Assembly (NCBI RefSeq): GCF_003260275.1
Contig: NZ_QJHB01000003.1
Coordinates: 248,001 to 312,000 of the forward strand
Direction of reading: 5' to 3'
Length of the DNA stretch: 64,000 nt
Origin: Homoserinimonas sp. OAct 916
GTDB taxonomy: Bacteria > Actinomycetota > Actinomycetes > Actinomycetales > Microbacteriaceae
The notes beneath the pieces were generated by a model. It was not told the origin of the DNA, did not search any database, and saw only the letters and a program-made list of their open reading frames with translations. The position numbers and the translations under genes were made by a program. Of the stretch, positions 42,924-51,754 are shown one piece after another (within the stretch, counting starts at the first letter, position 1; every line of letters begins with the position of its first letter).

Positions 42924-44150
42924 ATGATCAGGTTTGACAACATTTCCAAGAAGTATGCCGGCACTGCGCGCCCGGCGTTGAATTCCGTGAACCTCGAGAT
43001 TCTGCGGGGCGAGTTCGTGTTCCTGGTGGGAGCATCGGGTTCGGGGAAGTCGAGCTGCCTGCGCCTGATTCTCAAAGAGGAGAAGCCGAGTACCGGCAGC
43101 ATTCACGTTCTCGGGCAGGATCTGGGCTCGATCTCGAACCGCAAGGTGCCGTATTTCCGACGCAATCTCGGCGTCGTCTTCCAGGACTTCCGCCTGTTGC
43201 CCAACAAGAGCGTCTTCGACAATGTCGCCTTCACGCTTCAGGTGATCGGCAAGTCACGGGGTTTCATTCAGGAAGCGGTTCCGGATGTACTGAAGATGGT
43301 CGGTCTCACCGGCAAAGAAGCCCGATTGCCGCACGAACTCTCCGGTGGCGAGCAGCAGCGCGTGGCCATCGCCCGGGCGATTGTGAACAAACCGGCACTC
43401 CTACTCGCCGACGAGCCCACCGGAAACCTTGACCCCGTCACCAGTTCCGGCATCATGAGCCTGCTGGAACGTATCAACGCCGGGGGGACGACCATCATCA
43501 TGGCCACCCACGAGGCGGGCATCGTGGACAAGATGCAACGCCGCGTCATCGAACTGGTCAACGGGCAGATCGTGCGTGATGAGCGACACGGCGGATACGG
43601 CCAGACCACAGCGGTGAACATCATCGCCGATGAGGCGGTGCTCGACACCGCATCGGGGCAGACCCCGGTTTCGGCGCCGGTAGGAGCGGCGTCACCCCCT
43701 GAGGTGCAGGCGGCCGAGGTTCCGCTGGTTCCGGACTGGACCGGCATGGTTCCTGTTCCGGCCGAGGTGCGCACACGGGCGGAACGCTCGACCTTCGCAC
43801 CCGAACCAGCCGACGAACAGGCCATCGAGCCCGCGCTCGCTGCTGCCCGATCATCGCGCTCGACCGACGAGTCTGTTCGGGAGCCGGTCGCCGCTTCTGC
43901 CCCACAGCCGGCAAAGTCCGAACCCGGCACCACCACGAGCGCCGTGCCGCTCAACGACCATTTCGCCACACGCCCGGTGCAGCCGGTCGCGCCGCCCACC
44001 GCCGTGCCCACCAGCGCCTCAGACGACGACGGATTCGGCGACGCAGCCGGCTCCGAGCATCCCGTCCCGCTGAGCCTTGCGGAAAAACTCGGATTGCGGG
44101 CGGGCCCGCGCAACGACTCCGATGACCAGAATGTGGGGCCCACCTCATGA
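42924..44150 (+). CDS. ftsE: Cell-division ABC ATPase FtsE with a long C-terminal extension
   Basis: Residues 1-225 are a standard FtsE: MIRFDNISKKYAG, Walker A GASGSGKSS (about 36), LSGGEQQRVAIARA, LLADEPTGNLDP and ATHEAG. With FtsX it signals to peptidoglycan hydrolases at the septum. Typical FtsE ends near 230 residues. Here a Pro/Ala/Glu-rich, presumably disordered tail of about 180 residues follows. The ATG at 42924 matches the usual MI-start and lies 9 nt after a TAGGCT box; an ATG at 42918 is possible. The stop overlaps ftsX by ATGA. Confidence 0.93.
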   Translation: MIRFDNISKKYAGTARPALNSVNLEILRGEFVFLVGASGSGKSSCLRLILKEEKPSTGSIHVLGQDLGSISNRKVPYFRRNLGVVFQDFRLLPNKSVFDNVAFTLQVIGKSRGFIQEAVPDVLKMVGLTGKEARLPHELSGGEQQRVAIARAIVNKPALLLADEPTGNLDPVTSSGIMSLLERINAGGTTIIMATHEAGIVDKMQRRVIELVNGQIVRDERHGGYGQTTAVNIIADEAVLDTASGQTPVSAPVGAASPPEVQAAEVPLVPDWTGMVPVPAEVRTRAERSTFAPEPADEQAIEPALAAARSSRSTDESVREPVAASAPQPAKSEPGTTTSAVPLNDHFATRPVQPVAPPTAVPTSASDDDGFGDAAGSEHPVPLSLAEKLGLRAGPRNDSDDQNVGPTS

Positions 44151-45061
44151 GGTTCGCACTGGTCTGGTCCGAGGTGACGCACGGCCTCAGACGCAACATG
44201 TCGATGGTGATCTCGGTCGTGCTGGTCACCTTCATCTCTCTCACATTTGTGGGCACCGCGATCCTGATGCAGATGCAGATCGGCCAGATGAAGAACTACT
44301 GGTACGACCGCGCCCAGGTCGCCGTCTACATGTGCCTGCCCACGTCAGGCACCGAAAACTGCGTTGGCGGCGAGGCTTCCGAGGAGCAATTGGCGGCGGT
44401 GAAGACCCAACTCAATTCGGACACCTTGAAACCGTTCATCAAGGAGTTCTACTTCGAAGACCACGACCAGGCCTACGCGAACTTCCAGGAACAGTTCAAA
44501 GGCACCCAGTTCGCCGACTATGTGACACCGGACCAGCTGAACCAGACGTTCTGGGTGAACCTGATCGACCCGAGCAACGCCGACGTGATCAAAGAGAGTC
44601 TGTCGGGGATGGCCGGCGTGGAGGGGGTGACCGACCAGCGCAGCCTGCTCGACCAGATCTTCTCGGTGTTGAATGCCGCGAGTTACACGGCGATCGGCAT
44701 CGCATCCCTGATGCTTCTGGCAGCGACGTTGCTGATTGCCACCACCATCCGACTGTCGGCGTTCGCGCGCCGCAAAGAGCTGGGAATCATGCGTCTGGTC
44801 GGCGCGTCCAACGGTTTCATTCAGACCCCGTTCGTTCTCGAGGGGGTGTTCGCCGCGCTGATCGGATCGATTCTTGCCGGCGGCGCCGTTGTGGGTATCG
44901 TGCACTTCTTCGTGCAGGGTTACCTGGGTCAGGTGATCGTGTCGACCACATTCGTTCAGGTGTCCGATGCCTTTGTCGTTGTGCCGATCCTGTTGGGTGC
45001 GGGCGTGCTTCTGGCGGCGCTCTCCGCGAATTTTGCGATCACTCGTTATCTGAAGGTCTAG
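44147..45061 (+). CDS. ftsX: Cell-division membrane protein FtsX
   Basis: The 304-residue protein has four membrane helices, one N-terminal and three C-terminal, with an extracytoplasmic domain (about 50-175) that has two cysteines (YMCLP, ENCVG). FARRKELGIMRLVGASNGFI is the usual coupling region. It is the FtsE partner, and the extracytoplasmic loop should contact a NlpC/P60-type hydrolase such as RipC (family knowledge). Translation is coupled to ftsE. Confidence 0.94.
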   Translation: MRFALVWSEVTHGLRRNMSMVISVVLVTFISLTFVGTAILMQMQIGQMKNYWYDRAQVAVYMCLPTSGTENCVGGEASEEQLAAVKTQLNSDTLKPFIKEFYFEDHDQAYANFQEQFKGTQFADYVTPDQLNQTFWVNLIDPSNADVIKESLSGMAGVEGVTDQRSLLDQIFSVLNAASYTAIGIASLMLLAATLLIATTIRLSAFARRKELGIMRLVGASNGFIQTPFVLEGVFAALIGSILAGGAVVGIVHFFVQGYLGQVIVSTTFVQVSDAFVVVPILLGAGVLLAALSANFAITRYLKV

Positions 45062-45155
45062 CGTCTTGTAAGATGTAGGGCTGTCCTGCGGATGCCGGAT
45101 GGTCGGCCGCCCGGTCCCGGGCAGGCATACAGAACGCGATGAAAGGCTCAGCAAC

Positions 45156-45632
45156 GTGGCCAAGGAACACGGTGAAAAGGTCGTGGCGACCAACCGAAAG
45201 GCACGCCACGACTACCTCATCGAGTCCACGTTCGAAGCCGGCATGGTACTCACGGGGTCGGAAGTGAAGTCGCTGCGGATGGGCCGCGCATCCCTGGTCG
45301 ACGGCTACGCGTTCATCGAGAACGGCGAGGCCTGGCTCGACGCGGTGCACATTCCCGAGTTCTTCCAGAGCTCGTGGAACAACCACTCGCCACGGCGTAA
45401 GCGCAAACTGCTGCTGCACAAGGAGCAGATCCTCAAGATCCACAACAAGACCAAAGAGGGCGGCTACACCATTGTTCCCTTGCGGATCTATTTCCTTGAC
45501 GGTCGTGCCAAGGTCGAGATCGCGATCGCGAAGGGCAAGAAGGAGTACGACAAGCGCCAGACGCTGAGAGAGCGTCAGGACAAGCGCGAGGCCGACCGGG
45601 CCGTGTCGACCAGGCGGAATCTCGGAGAATAG
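45156..45632 (+). CDS. smpB: SsrA-binding protein
   Basis: The 158-residue protein has NRKARHDYLIESTFEAG, GSEVKSLRMGRASLVDGYA and a basic C-terminal tail (KKEYDKRQTLRERQDKRE) that enters the ribosomal mRNA channel. It brings tmRNA to stalled ribosomes. Start GTG at 45156 with GAAAGG about 10 nt upstream. The tmRNA gene lies 1 kb downstream in the same direction. Confidence 0.96.
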   Translation: MAKEHGEKVVATNRKARHDYLIESTFEAGMVLTGSEVKSLRMGRASLVDGYAFIENGEAWLDAVHIPEFFQSSWNNHSPRRKRKLLLHKEQILKIHNKTKEGGYTIVPLRIYFLDGRAKVEIAIAKGKKEYDKRQTLRERQDKREADRAVSTRRNLGE

Positions 45633-45697
45633 GCCAGCATCAGCAGCGCGTCCAGTATCCAGCGCGTGGTGTCCTGATCGGATTCCAATGGTAGGCC

Positions 45698-46366
45698 TCA
45701 GCGGGCGCTGAATCGTGCTTCAACGGCCGCGTGCACGATGATCGGTTCCGGTGTGAACTCCACCGGATCAATCTCGCCCTGGTCGCCTGAGGCTCGGGCC
45801 ATGCCCAACATCCTGCCCGGAAAGGGCTGAGCGCCGTCGCCGGAGAGCCCGACGTCGCTCAGGGCGACTGGGTCAAGGTTCTCCAGCCCGAGGCTGCGCG
45901 CGTAGCCGGTTGCTTTCAGAACCGCGTTCTGCACGGCACGGTCGCGAGCAACTTTGTTCGCTTCGGCCAGACTCGTCTCGGTCAGGCTCCAGTTCACCCC
46001 GTGCACGGTCACGCCCTCATGGGACGAAACGTCGGCGAGCCAGCGGGAGAGTTCACCGAAGTCGCTGAACGTCACGGCGAGGGTCGCATCCGCACGGTGC
46101 ACGAGCGGAAGGACTGCGCCGTCCTGGCTCCACGGCCTGGTCGATGACGCGGTGGCGTTGCTTGCTGAGTACTCCGTGACCGGGCCCTTGTTCGGGTCGT
46201 GCAGCGGGGCGAGACCCGCTTGCAACTCGGTGTGTAATTGCGCAGTGTGGGTGAGCACGATGTCGCGAGACTCGCCGTCGTGCGAGACCGTGATCTGCAC
46301 TGTGGCGCGCTCCGGCTCGTGTCTCGCCTCGTACTCGCCGTGCACCGTGATGAGTGTTTCAGACAT
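45698..46366 (-). CDS. SIMPL domain protein
   Basis: The 222-residue protein is a member of the SIMPL/DUF541 family (ITVHGEYEARHEPERATVQITV at the start, KVARDRAVQNAVLKATGYARSLGL in the middle). No signal peptide is visible, unlike many family members, so it may be cytoplasmic. Function is poorly known. The ATG at 46366 has AAAGGAG about 8 nt upstream. It lies between smpB and ssrA on the opposite strand. Confidence 0.85.
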   Translation of the reverse strand: MSETLITVHGEYEARHEPERATVQITVSHDGESRDIVLTHTAQLHTELQAGLAPLHDPNKGPVTEYSASNATASSTRPWSQDGAVLPLVHRADATLAVTFSDFGELSRWLADVSSHEGVTVHGVNWSLTETSLAEANKVARDRAVQNAVLKATGYARSLGLENLDPVALSDVGLSGDGAQPFPGRMLGMARASGDQGEIDPVEFTPEPIIVHAAVEARFSAR

Positions 46367-46608
46367 CTCACCGCTCCTTTGATCGGGGCCGAGCGGGCCG
46401 GAGACATATCGGGTGTGCTTAGATCGTAGTCGGCGGAGGGGCGACCGGAACCGTGTGGCGGCCGAGAGCGGCTCTCTAACATCCGTCGGTGGCGATCGGC
46501 CGCGGCAACCGGTATACTGGAGGGCTGTCAGGAAGAAGTCCTCGGGCTACGAATGGCAATTGGTAATTCAACAGCGTGCGATAGTGATCCACCTTCACCG
46601 GTGTTCAT

Positions 46609-46984
46609 GGGGATGATCGGTTTCGACATTGCCTGAGCGACTGTGGGAAGCGGGTCGAGGATGCAGAGTTATCTCGTAAACGATCTCTGCAAAACAATAA
46701 GTGCCGATACAAAGCGCACTGACTTCGCCCTCGCTGCCTAAGCGAGCGCACTAAAGAAGTCCGTCAGGCCGGGAATGCTCTCTACCCGGGTCCTGGCGCC
46801 ATTCAGAGAGATTGCTTTCATGTTCTGTCTTGGGGCATGAAGGGACTTTAACCAGGGCTGGGCTTGTCGGATTAGGTGCCAGTGGCAAATTCCGGAGCCG
46901 AGTAGAACGCCTGCACTGGCTACACCCGTAGAAGACACATGACCACAGCAGTGGACGGGGGTTCAATTCCCCCCATCTCCACCA
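46609..46984 (+). ncRNA. ssrA: Transfer-messenger RNA (tmRNA)
   Basis: The 376-nt RNA starts GGGGATGATCGGTTTCGAC. Its 5' end pairs with CATCTCC before an encoded ACCA, and the T-arm GGGGGTTCAATTCCCCC is present. The tag frame runs from GCC at 46703 to TAA at 46739-46741 and encodes ADTKRTDFALAA; the alanine of charged tmRNA precedes it. Together with SmpB it rescues stalled ribosomes. Confidence 0.97.
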
Positions 46985-47010
46985 TCGATCACTATCGCAC
47001 GCTCGCGACC

Positions 47011-47046
47011 GAAAGGGGTCGCCCGATTCGTCGGGCGACCCCTTTC
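47011..47046 (+). terminator. tmRNA terminator
   Basis: GAAAGGGGTCGCCCG and CGGGCGACCCCTTTC form a perfect 15-bp stem with a 6-nt loop, followed by GTGTTTGT. Confidence 0.92.
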
Positions 47047-47060
47047 GTGTTTGTCGTGGT

Positions 47061-47120
47061 GTCGCACGCCCCGGCAGCAATAGTGTCGCGCGCCCCGGCA
47101 GCAATGTCGCGCGCCCACGC
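47061..47120 (+). repeat. Short tandem repeat after the tmRNA terminator
   Basis: Two units of GTCGC(A/G)CGCCCCGGCAGCAAT (47061-47081 and 47085-47105) and a degenerate third copy (47106-47120). Confidence 0.85.
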
Positions 47121-47147
47121 AATGTGGCGCCCTGGCCCTGGGGGTGG

Positions 47148-48788
47148 TCAGCGGCCGCGTGTGCTCGGCCCGCGCGCGGGGTCGCCGACAGTCGATCCGT
47201 CTGTGAAGAATTCGTCAGCGCTCTCGATCATGACCTGGCCATCGCCGATGGATTCGGGAATGATGTCGCGTTCGATGGTGGTCTTCAGCGGAACTTCCTT
47301 GACGAAGAACAGAAGCACGACGGCCGCGACCGCGAGCGGAGTCATCCATAGAAATAGTGGCGCGAGCGCGTCGTTGTAGCCGTGCACCACGATCGAATTC
47401 AGGGCGACCGGCAATGCGAGCACGCTGTGGGGTGTCAGGGAACTGATGTCGCCCACCTGGGCCGCACTACCTGCAGGAAGCCGCTCGCCGATAATGCTGA
47501 GGAGCCGAACCGTGAACAGGCTGCCGATGATGGCACTGCCCAGCGACGCACCGATCTGCCGGAAGAAGTTGTTGGCCGCCGTCGCCGTGCCCACGATGCG
47601 ATTCGGGAACGAGTTCTGCACGATGAGCACCAGGATCTGCATGTTGGCCCCGAGCCCGAGTCCCATCACTCCGATATAGATCCCGAAGAGCCACAACGGG
47701 GTCTCGGGGGTGAGCGTCCCGAGTAGGACAAGGGCGAGCCCGATCAGGAGGGCGCCGGCAATCGGCATCCACTTGTAACGGCCATATCGGCTCACCAGCC
47801 AACCCGTCCCGAGCGAGGACACGAGCATCGCCCCCATCATCGGAACCATGAGGATCCCCGCCAAGGTCGCATCCGCCCCGAATGTCATCTGCAGGTGCGT
47901 CGGCAGGTAGCCGATTGCGCCAAACATTGTCACCCCCACGAGCAGCCCGGCCGCCGTGGTGAGATTGAAGTTGCGGTCGCGGAAGAGCGCGGGAGGGATG
48001 ATCGGCTCCACCGCCCGGCGCTCGAAAAAGACGAACAGCGTGGAGAAGACCACGGTGGCCACGATCAAGCCGATGATGACGGGGGAGTTCCACTCGTAAT
48101 CGTTGCCGCCCCACGACGCGACCAGAATCAGGCTGGCCGTCCCAGCGGCAAGGGTCATCATGCCGGCCACGTCGATCTTCGGCTTCGAGTTCGTGCCTTT
48201 GGGCAGATGCAGCAGAACGATCGCGGCGAGGAGGGCGATCAGCCCGAGCGGCACGTTGATCCAGAAGGTCCAGCGCCAGTCGACCTCTTCGGTGAGCCAG
48301 CCGCCCAACAGTGGGCCGGCGACCGACGAGACCGCGAAGACGGCTCCGATGATGCCCATGTATTTGCCTCGTTCGCGCGCCGGCACTACGTCGGCGATGA
48401 TCGCCTGCGACAGAATGATGAGACCGCCCCCACCGAGGCCCTGCACGACACGGCCCACAATGAGGATGCCCATGTCTGGGGCGATCGCGCCGATGACCGA
48501 GCCCACGATGAAGAGCAGGATCGCCGCGATGAGCGGCGGCTTGCGACCGATCAGATCACTCATCTTTCCGTAGATCGGCATCATGATGGTGGAAGCGAGA
48601 ATGTACGCCGTCATCACCCAGAGCATCTGGTCGACCCCGCCGAGTTCGCCGACCATGGTGGGCATCGCGGCGCTCAACACTGTCTGGCTGAGGGCCGCGA
48701 GAAGCATCGCGAGGATGAGGCCGATGAAGAGCAGGATGAGGCCTCGACGGGACTCGTGGGACTGTTTGCGCGGCGTGATGGTGGTCAT
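47148..48788 (-). CDS. DHA2-family MFS multidrug efflux protein
   Basis: The 546-residue protein has fourteen membrane segments, MPTMVGELGGVDQMLWVMTAY in helix 1-2, GKMSDLIGRKP as motif A and GPLLGGWLTEEVDWRW as motif C of the drug:H+ antiporter type. It overlaps the TetR gene by four bases (ATGA) and is translated second, so the pair is a self-regulated efflux operon. Confidence 0.92.
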   Translation of the reverse strand: MTTITPRKQSHESRRGLILLFIGLILAMLLAALSQTVLSAAMPTMVGELGGVDQMLWVMTAYILASTIMMPIYGKMSDLIGRKPPLIAAILLFIVGSVIGAIAPDMGILIVGRVVQGLGGGGLIILSQAIIADVVPARERGKYMGIIGAVFAVSSVAGPLLGGWLTEEVDWRWTFWINVPLGLIALLAAIVLLHLPKGTNSKPKIDVAGMMTLAAGTASLILVASWGGNDYEWNSPVIIGLIVATVVFSTLFVFFERRAVEPIIPPALFRDRNFNLTTAAGLLVGVTMFGAIGYLPTHLQMTFGADATLAGILMVPMMGAMLVSSLGTGWLVSRYGRYKWMPIAGALLIGLALVLLGTLTPETPLWLFGIYIGVMGLGLGANMQILVLIVQNSFPNRIVGTATAANNFFRQIGASLGSAIIGSLFTVRLLSIIGERLPAGSAAQVGDISSLTPHSVLALPVALNSIVVHGYNDALAPLFLWMTPLAVAAVVLLFFVKEVPLKTTIERDIIPESIGDGQVMIESADEFFTDGSTVGDPARGPSTRGR

Positions 48789-49411
48789 GGGAGTGTGCGG
48801 AGTACCTCTCTCAAGGTGGTGAGGGTTTCGCCGAGGCGGTGCTCGAGGCCGGCAGGATAGTCGCCGAGGTCAATCGTCTTGCGGATGCTGAGGCGCAGAA
48901 TGCTGCTGCAGGTCACGACGAGTACGAGCGCGGCCGAGGGAATATCGCTGAGATGCTCGAAGGCTCCGGATGCGCGCATGCGTTCGGCAACAACCTCGGC
49001 CGTGCGTTGTTCGACCCCGATCAGTCGGGCCCATTGGCGCTGGATCAGACGCGGGTGTTCGGTCATGAGCGCACGGTGTTTCAGTATGAGCTCGTCGTCA
49101 CTGGGTGAGAACACCCCCAGCAGCAACTGGATGATGTCGCTGATGAGGTCATCGCAGGTTCCCGAACGAAACTCGTCGAGCTCCGCGTCACTGGGGAGCC
49201 CCTCGTGCAGCCCGACGATCGCGTCCTCTTTGCAGGGGTAGTAGTTGAAGAAGGTTCGTACCGAGATGTTCGCCCTGTTGCTGATTTCGGCGACCGTTGC
49301 CGCGTCGGGGCCCTGTTCGAGAGCCAGGCCGACGGCGGCGCGGTGAATGGCGCGTCGGGTCTCGCGCTGTTTGCGCGCCCTCAGTCCTTCGCCACCATCC
49401 ATTGGCGCCAT
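48785..49411 (-). CDS. TetR-family regulator of the efflux operon
   Basis: The 208-residue protein carries an N-terminal TetR helix-turn-helix (ATVAEISNRANISVRTFFNYY, about 36-56). The C-terminal ligand domain is as variable as usual. The ATG at 49411 is preferred; an ATG at 49402 also exists. It should repress itself and the downstream transporter until a substrate binds. A palindrome directly before the start codon is a probable operator. Confidence 0.88.
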   Translation of the reverse strand: MAPMDGGEGLRARKQRETRRAIHRAAVGLALEQGPDAATVAEISNRANISVRTFFNYYPCKEDAIVGLHEGLPSDAELDEFRSGTCDDLISDIIQLLLGVFSPSDDELILKHRALMTEHPRLIQRQWARLIGVEQRTAEVVAERMRASGAFEHLSDIPSAALVLVVTCSSILRLSIRKTIDLGDYPAGLEHRLGETLTTLREVLRTLP

Positions 49412-49413
49412 TC

Positions 49414-49428
49414 TTGCAAGAGTTGCAA
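49414..49428. promoter_or_regulatory. Probable TetR operator
   Basis: TTGCAA-GAG-TTGCAA is a 15-bp palindrome 2 bp upstream of the regulator start codon and just downstream of a CATAAT -10-like box (49434-49429). A second inverted repeat, GCACAA/TTGTGC, lies at 49433-49438 and 49450-49455. Confidence 0.55.
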
Positions 49429-49655
49429 TTATGCACAAATGCAGAATTATTGTGCGTCGGTGATCGCGATAGTCATGCGACCCGTTGTCGCGGTGGCACC
49501 TTCCAAAAAGAAACTGGTCGCTCGGTTCAACGGATGGCCACTTCATCGGTGTGTAACGTTTGCATAAGCTCCCGGAGAAAAGGCGACAACGGCCCGGGTT
49601 CCCCCTACACTCGGGGGAGTGTGCACGGGGAGGTGCGCAGACAGGGGGAAGTGCA

Positions 49656-50438
49656 ATGTCCGATATGACAACGAAGCGTGGCCGACTCATGGGGGCGGGA
49701 GCTGTCGTGGCCGTGGCCCTCTTGCTGGCCGCATGCGCGCAGGCCCCCGCTGGCCTGTCGCCGAGCGCGTCGGCAGTGGCTCAAACGCCCGCCACATCGC
49801 AGACAGACCCCGCCGAGACAGACGCCGAACCCGGTGTTTTGACGGATCCCCAGCCTTCTTCGGGACCGCCGTCATCCGATCCGAACTCGACCGCGCCCGG
49901 CTCGGCCCCGTCGGATGAAGCCTGCCTGGCCGGCAAGTGGAAGATGGACAACGACGTCTTCGCGAAGGCCATGCTCGCGATGGCGAAGGCGCACCCGGAG
50001 GCCGCGAAGGTGACGCAGGATTTCCGGGCATCCGGTGACCGGTTCCTCTGGTTCAGCGGTGACGGCGACTACGGAGCCACTGACGACAAATTTGTCCTGA
50101 CCACGGTCGGTGGGACCAACGGGAGAACCATGGAGGTGGTGACCACGCTCGACAGCGCGCGTATTGGTGCATACGGTGCTGTTGACGGGTTCCTCTGGGT
50201 CGCTGAGACCGAAACACTCTTCGAGGACGCCACGATGACGGTCGATAAGATCCAGGTGAGTATCAGCACGTCCTTGGGCGGCCCGACCGACGTGGATTTG
50301 TTCGGTTATACCGGTCAGATCCCCAACATCACCGGCGACCACAACTTCGATGGCGTGGCAATCTACCGCTGCGCGGGGAACGAGCTCGAACTCGAAGTCG
50401 ACGGCGGCATCATTTCACGTTTCACCCGCACCAAATAG
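49656..50438 (+). CDS. Lipoprotein, unknown function
   Basis: The 260-residue protein has a lipobox VALLLAAC (Cys about 27), then a Ser/Pro/Thr-rich linker to about residue 85 and a globular domain starting ACLAGKWKMD. Cysteines at the start and near the end of that domain (YRCAGNE) may pair. The ATG at 49656 follows a purine-rich AGGGGGAA. I do not recognise the domain; it resembles lipocalin-like small extracellular domains in length only. It is a single gene, divergent from tetR. Confidence 0.8.
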   Translation: MSDMTTKRGRLMGAGAVVAVALLLAACAQAPAGLSPSASAVAQTPATSQTDPAETDAEPGVLTDPQPSSGPPSSDPNSTAPGSAPSDEACLAGKWKMDNDVFAKAMLAMAKAHPEAAKVTQDFRASGDRFLWFSGDGDYGATDDKFVLTTVGGTNGRTMEVVTTLDSARIGAYGAVDGFLWVAETETLFEDATMTVDKIQVSISTSLGGPTDVDLFGYTGQIPNITGDHNFDGVAIYRCAGNELELEVDGGIISRFTRTK

Positions 50439-50492
50439 CGCGAGTCGCTATTCCGATGCGACTGCGCATCGCACGGACACGGGTGACTCCAG

Positions 50493-50555
50493 AAGTTCAG
50501 GAGAAGAGCACGCCCGGCCCGGATACCGGATCGGCCCACCTCTCCTCCTGAACTT
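50493..50555 (+). repeat. Hairpin repeat copy 1
   Basis: Left arm AAGTTCAGGAGAAGAG pairs with CTCTCCTCCTGAACTT at 15 of 16 positions, with a GC-rich middle (CACGCCCGGCCCGGATACCGG). TT follows the stem, giving TTTT in all. Confidence 0.85.
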
Positions 50556-50653
50556 TTGGCGTAGCCACCGAACCTGAGGGAGCCTCGCTGCGGCATCGCT
50601 GCACTTTCGGCGTGCGGTCTTCCGCCTCGCCTTCGAGCTGACACCCGTCCGCG

Positions 50654-50716
50654 AAGTTCAGGAGCAGAGCACGCCCGGCCCGGCTATAGGCTCGGCACCG
50701 CCATCATCCTGAACTT
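50654..50716 (+). repeat. Hairpin repeat copy 2
   Basis: Same left half as copy 1 (AAGTTCAGGAGCAGAGCACG and on, through CCCGGCCCGG), then CTATAGGCTCGG. Right arm CCTGAACTT is followed by TT. Confidence 0.85.
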
Positions 50717-50831
50717 TTGCGCCGCCGCCTCGGCCTCCCAACCCGTCCTCCACAGGATCCACGCCACACGATCCCGCACATATTTGTGCCGTGCCGCCCC
50801 GGTTGTCGGGCCGGGACGGCAGTCTGAGACG

Positions 50832-51719
50832 ATGACGCCCGCGGATGCCCTGGCCCAACTGTCCGGAGTCGGGCACTACTCGGCGCTCGAAGCCGCAGGC
50901 GTCAGCCGGCGTGAGGTCCTTGCGGCCGTGCGCCGCGGGGAGATCACCCGGGTGCGGAACGGCTGGTTCGCCTGTGTGGGTGCGCCGGTCGAAATGGTCA
51001 GGGCGGTCCGTGTCGGCGGTTCCCTCACGGCCGGTTCGGTCGCACGGCTGCACGGACTGTGGACCATGCCTGATTCTCGCCTCCACGTGCGGGTCGCGCT
51101 CAACGCAAGCAGGCTCTCCAGTGCGGACGGGGCGAGCCCGCTCGACCCGACCCGTCACGGCGTATGCGTGCATTACCGTCCCAGGCTCCCGTTGACAGCC
51201 GTTGACAGCCTCATTCGGGCTCTTGCTGAAATGTTCACCTGCGTCGATGAGGTCGCCGCCATTGTCTCCGTGGAATCTGCGCTCAACTCCGGTGCGTTTC
51301 CATCGTGGAGGTTGGCTGAATTGCGCGAACTCATTCTCCCCAGTAAGCGAGCCAGCCTCGCCAAGGTCGACGCGGGCGGCCAGTCAGGCCTGGAGACAAT
51401 AGTGCGCCTGCTGATGCGGTCGCACGGAGTTCGTTGTCGCACCCAAGTGGCGATTTTTGGTGTGGGTCGCGTTGACCTATTGATCGGTGACCGGTTGGTG
51501 GTGGAACTCGACGGCCGCGAGTTTCACGGGTCTGACTTCGAAGCCGACCGCCGGCGCGACTGGGAGCTGACGCAGCGTGGATACCACGTGGTGCGAATCA
51601 GCTACTCCATGGTGATGTTCGAGCGGGAGCGGGTCGAGGAGGGGTTGCTGGCGCTTGTTCGTCGTGGTGATCATCTCTGGCGCTACCGGCACCAGAAATC
51701 AGGAGCAGGGCGGCGCTGA
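50832..51719 (+). CDS. DUF559 (Vsr-like nuclease fold) protein with winged-helix N terminus
   Basis: The 295-residue protein has an AbiEi-antitoxin-like winged helix at the N terminus (ALEAAGVSRREVLAAVRRGE, about 18-37, then ITRVRNGWFA). At the C terminus is a DUF559 domain: VDLLIGDRLVVELDGREFH (about 214-232), RRRDWELTQRGYHVVRISY. The D-x(n)-E-x-D core fits a PD-(D/E)XK/Vsr endonuclease fold, so DNA cleavage is plausible but unproven. ATG at 50832; the frame continues to a TTG at 50784. No partner toxin gene is adjacent. It is flanked on both sides by the hairpin repeat family. Confidence 0.82.
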   Translation: MTPADALAQLSGVGHYSALEAAGVSRREVLAAVRRGEITRVRNGWFACVGAPVEMVRAVRVGGSLTAGSVARLHGLWTMPDSRLHVRVALNASRLSSADGASPLDPTRHGVCVHYRPRLPLTAVDSLIRALAEMFTCVDEVAAIVSVESALNSGAFPSWRLAELRELILPSKRASLAKVDAGGQSGLETIVRLLMRSHGVRCRTQVAIFGVGRVDLLIGDRLVVELDGREFHGSDFEADRRRDWELTQRGYHVVRISYSMVMFERERVEEGLLALVRRGDHLWRYRHQKSGAGRR

Positions 51720-51754
51720 GGGTGTGGGCGGGTCGGCAGCGCCCTGCTCCTGAA
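51700..51754 (+). repeat. Hairpin repeat copy 3, overlapping the DUF559 stop codon
   Basis: TCAGGAGCAGGGCG (51700-51713) pairs perfectly with CGCCCTGCTCCTGA (51741-51754). The left arm encodes the last residues of DUF559. It may also act as its terminator. Confidence 0.85.

Larger units (their letters stand above)
50439..50831. other. 393-bp non-coding stretch with two hairpin repeats
   Basis: No gene is convincing. The stretch is filled by two copies of an imperfect palindromic repeat, listed separately. It leads into the DUF559 gene. Confidence 0.6.

Noticed and set aside
47061-47120. Insertion-sequence end or REP element after tmRNA
   Set aside because: Only two and a half short direct repeats, without inverted ends or a transposase.
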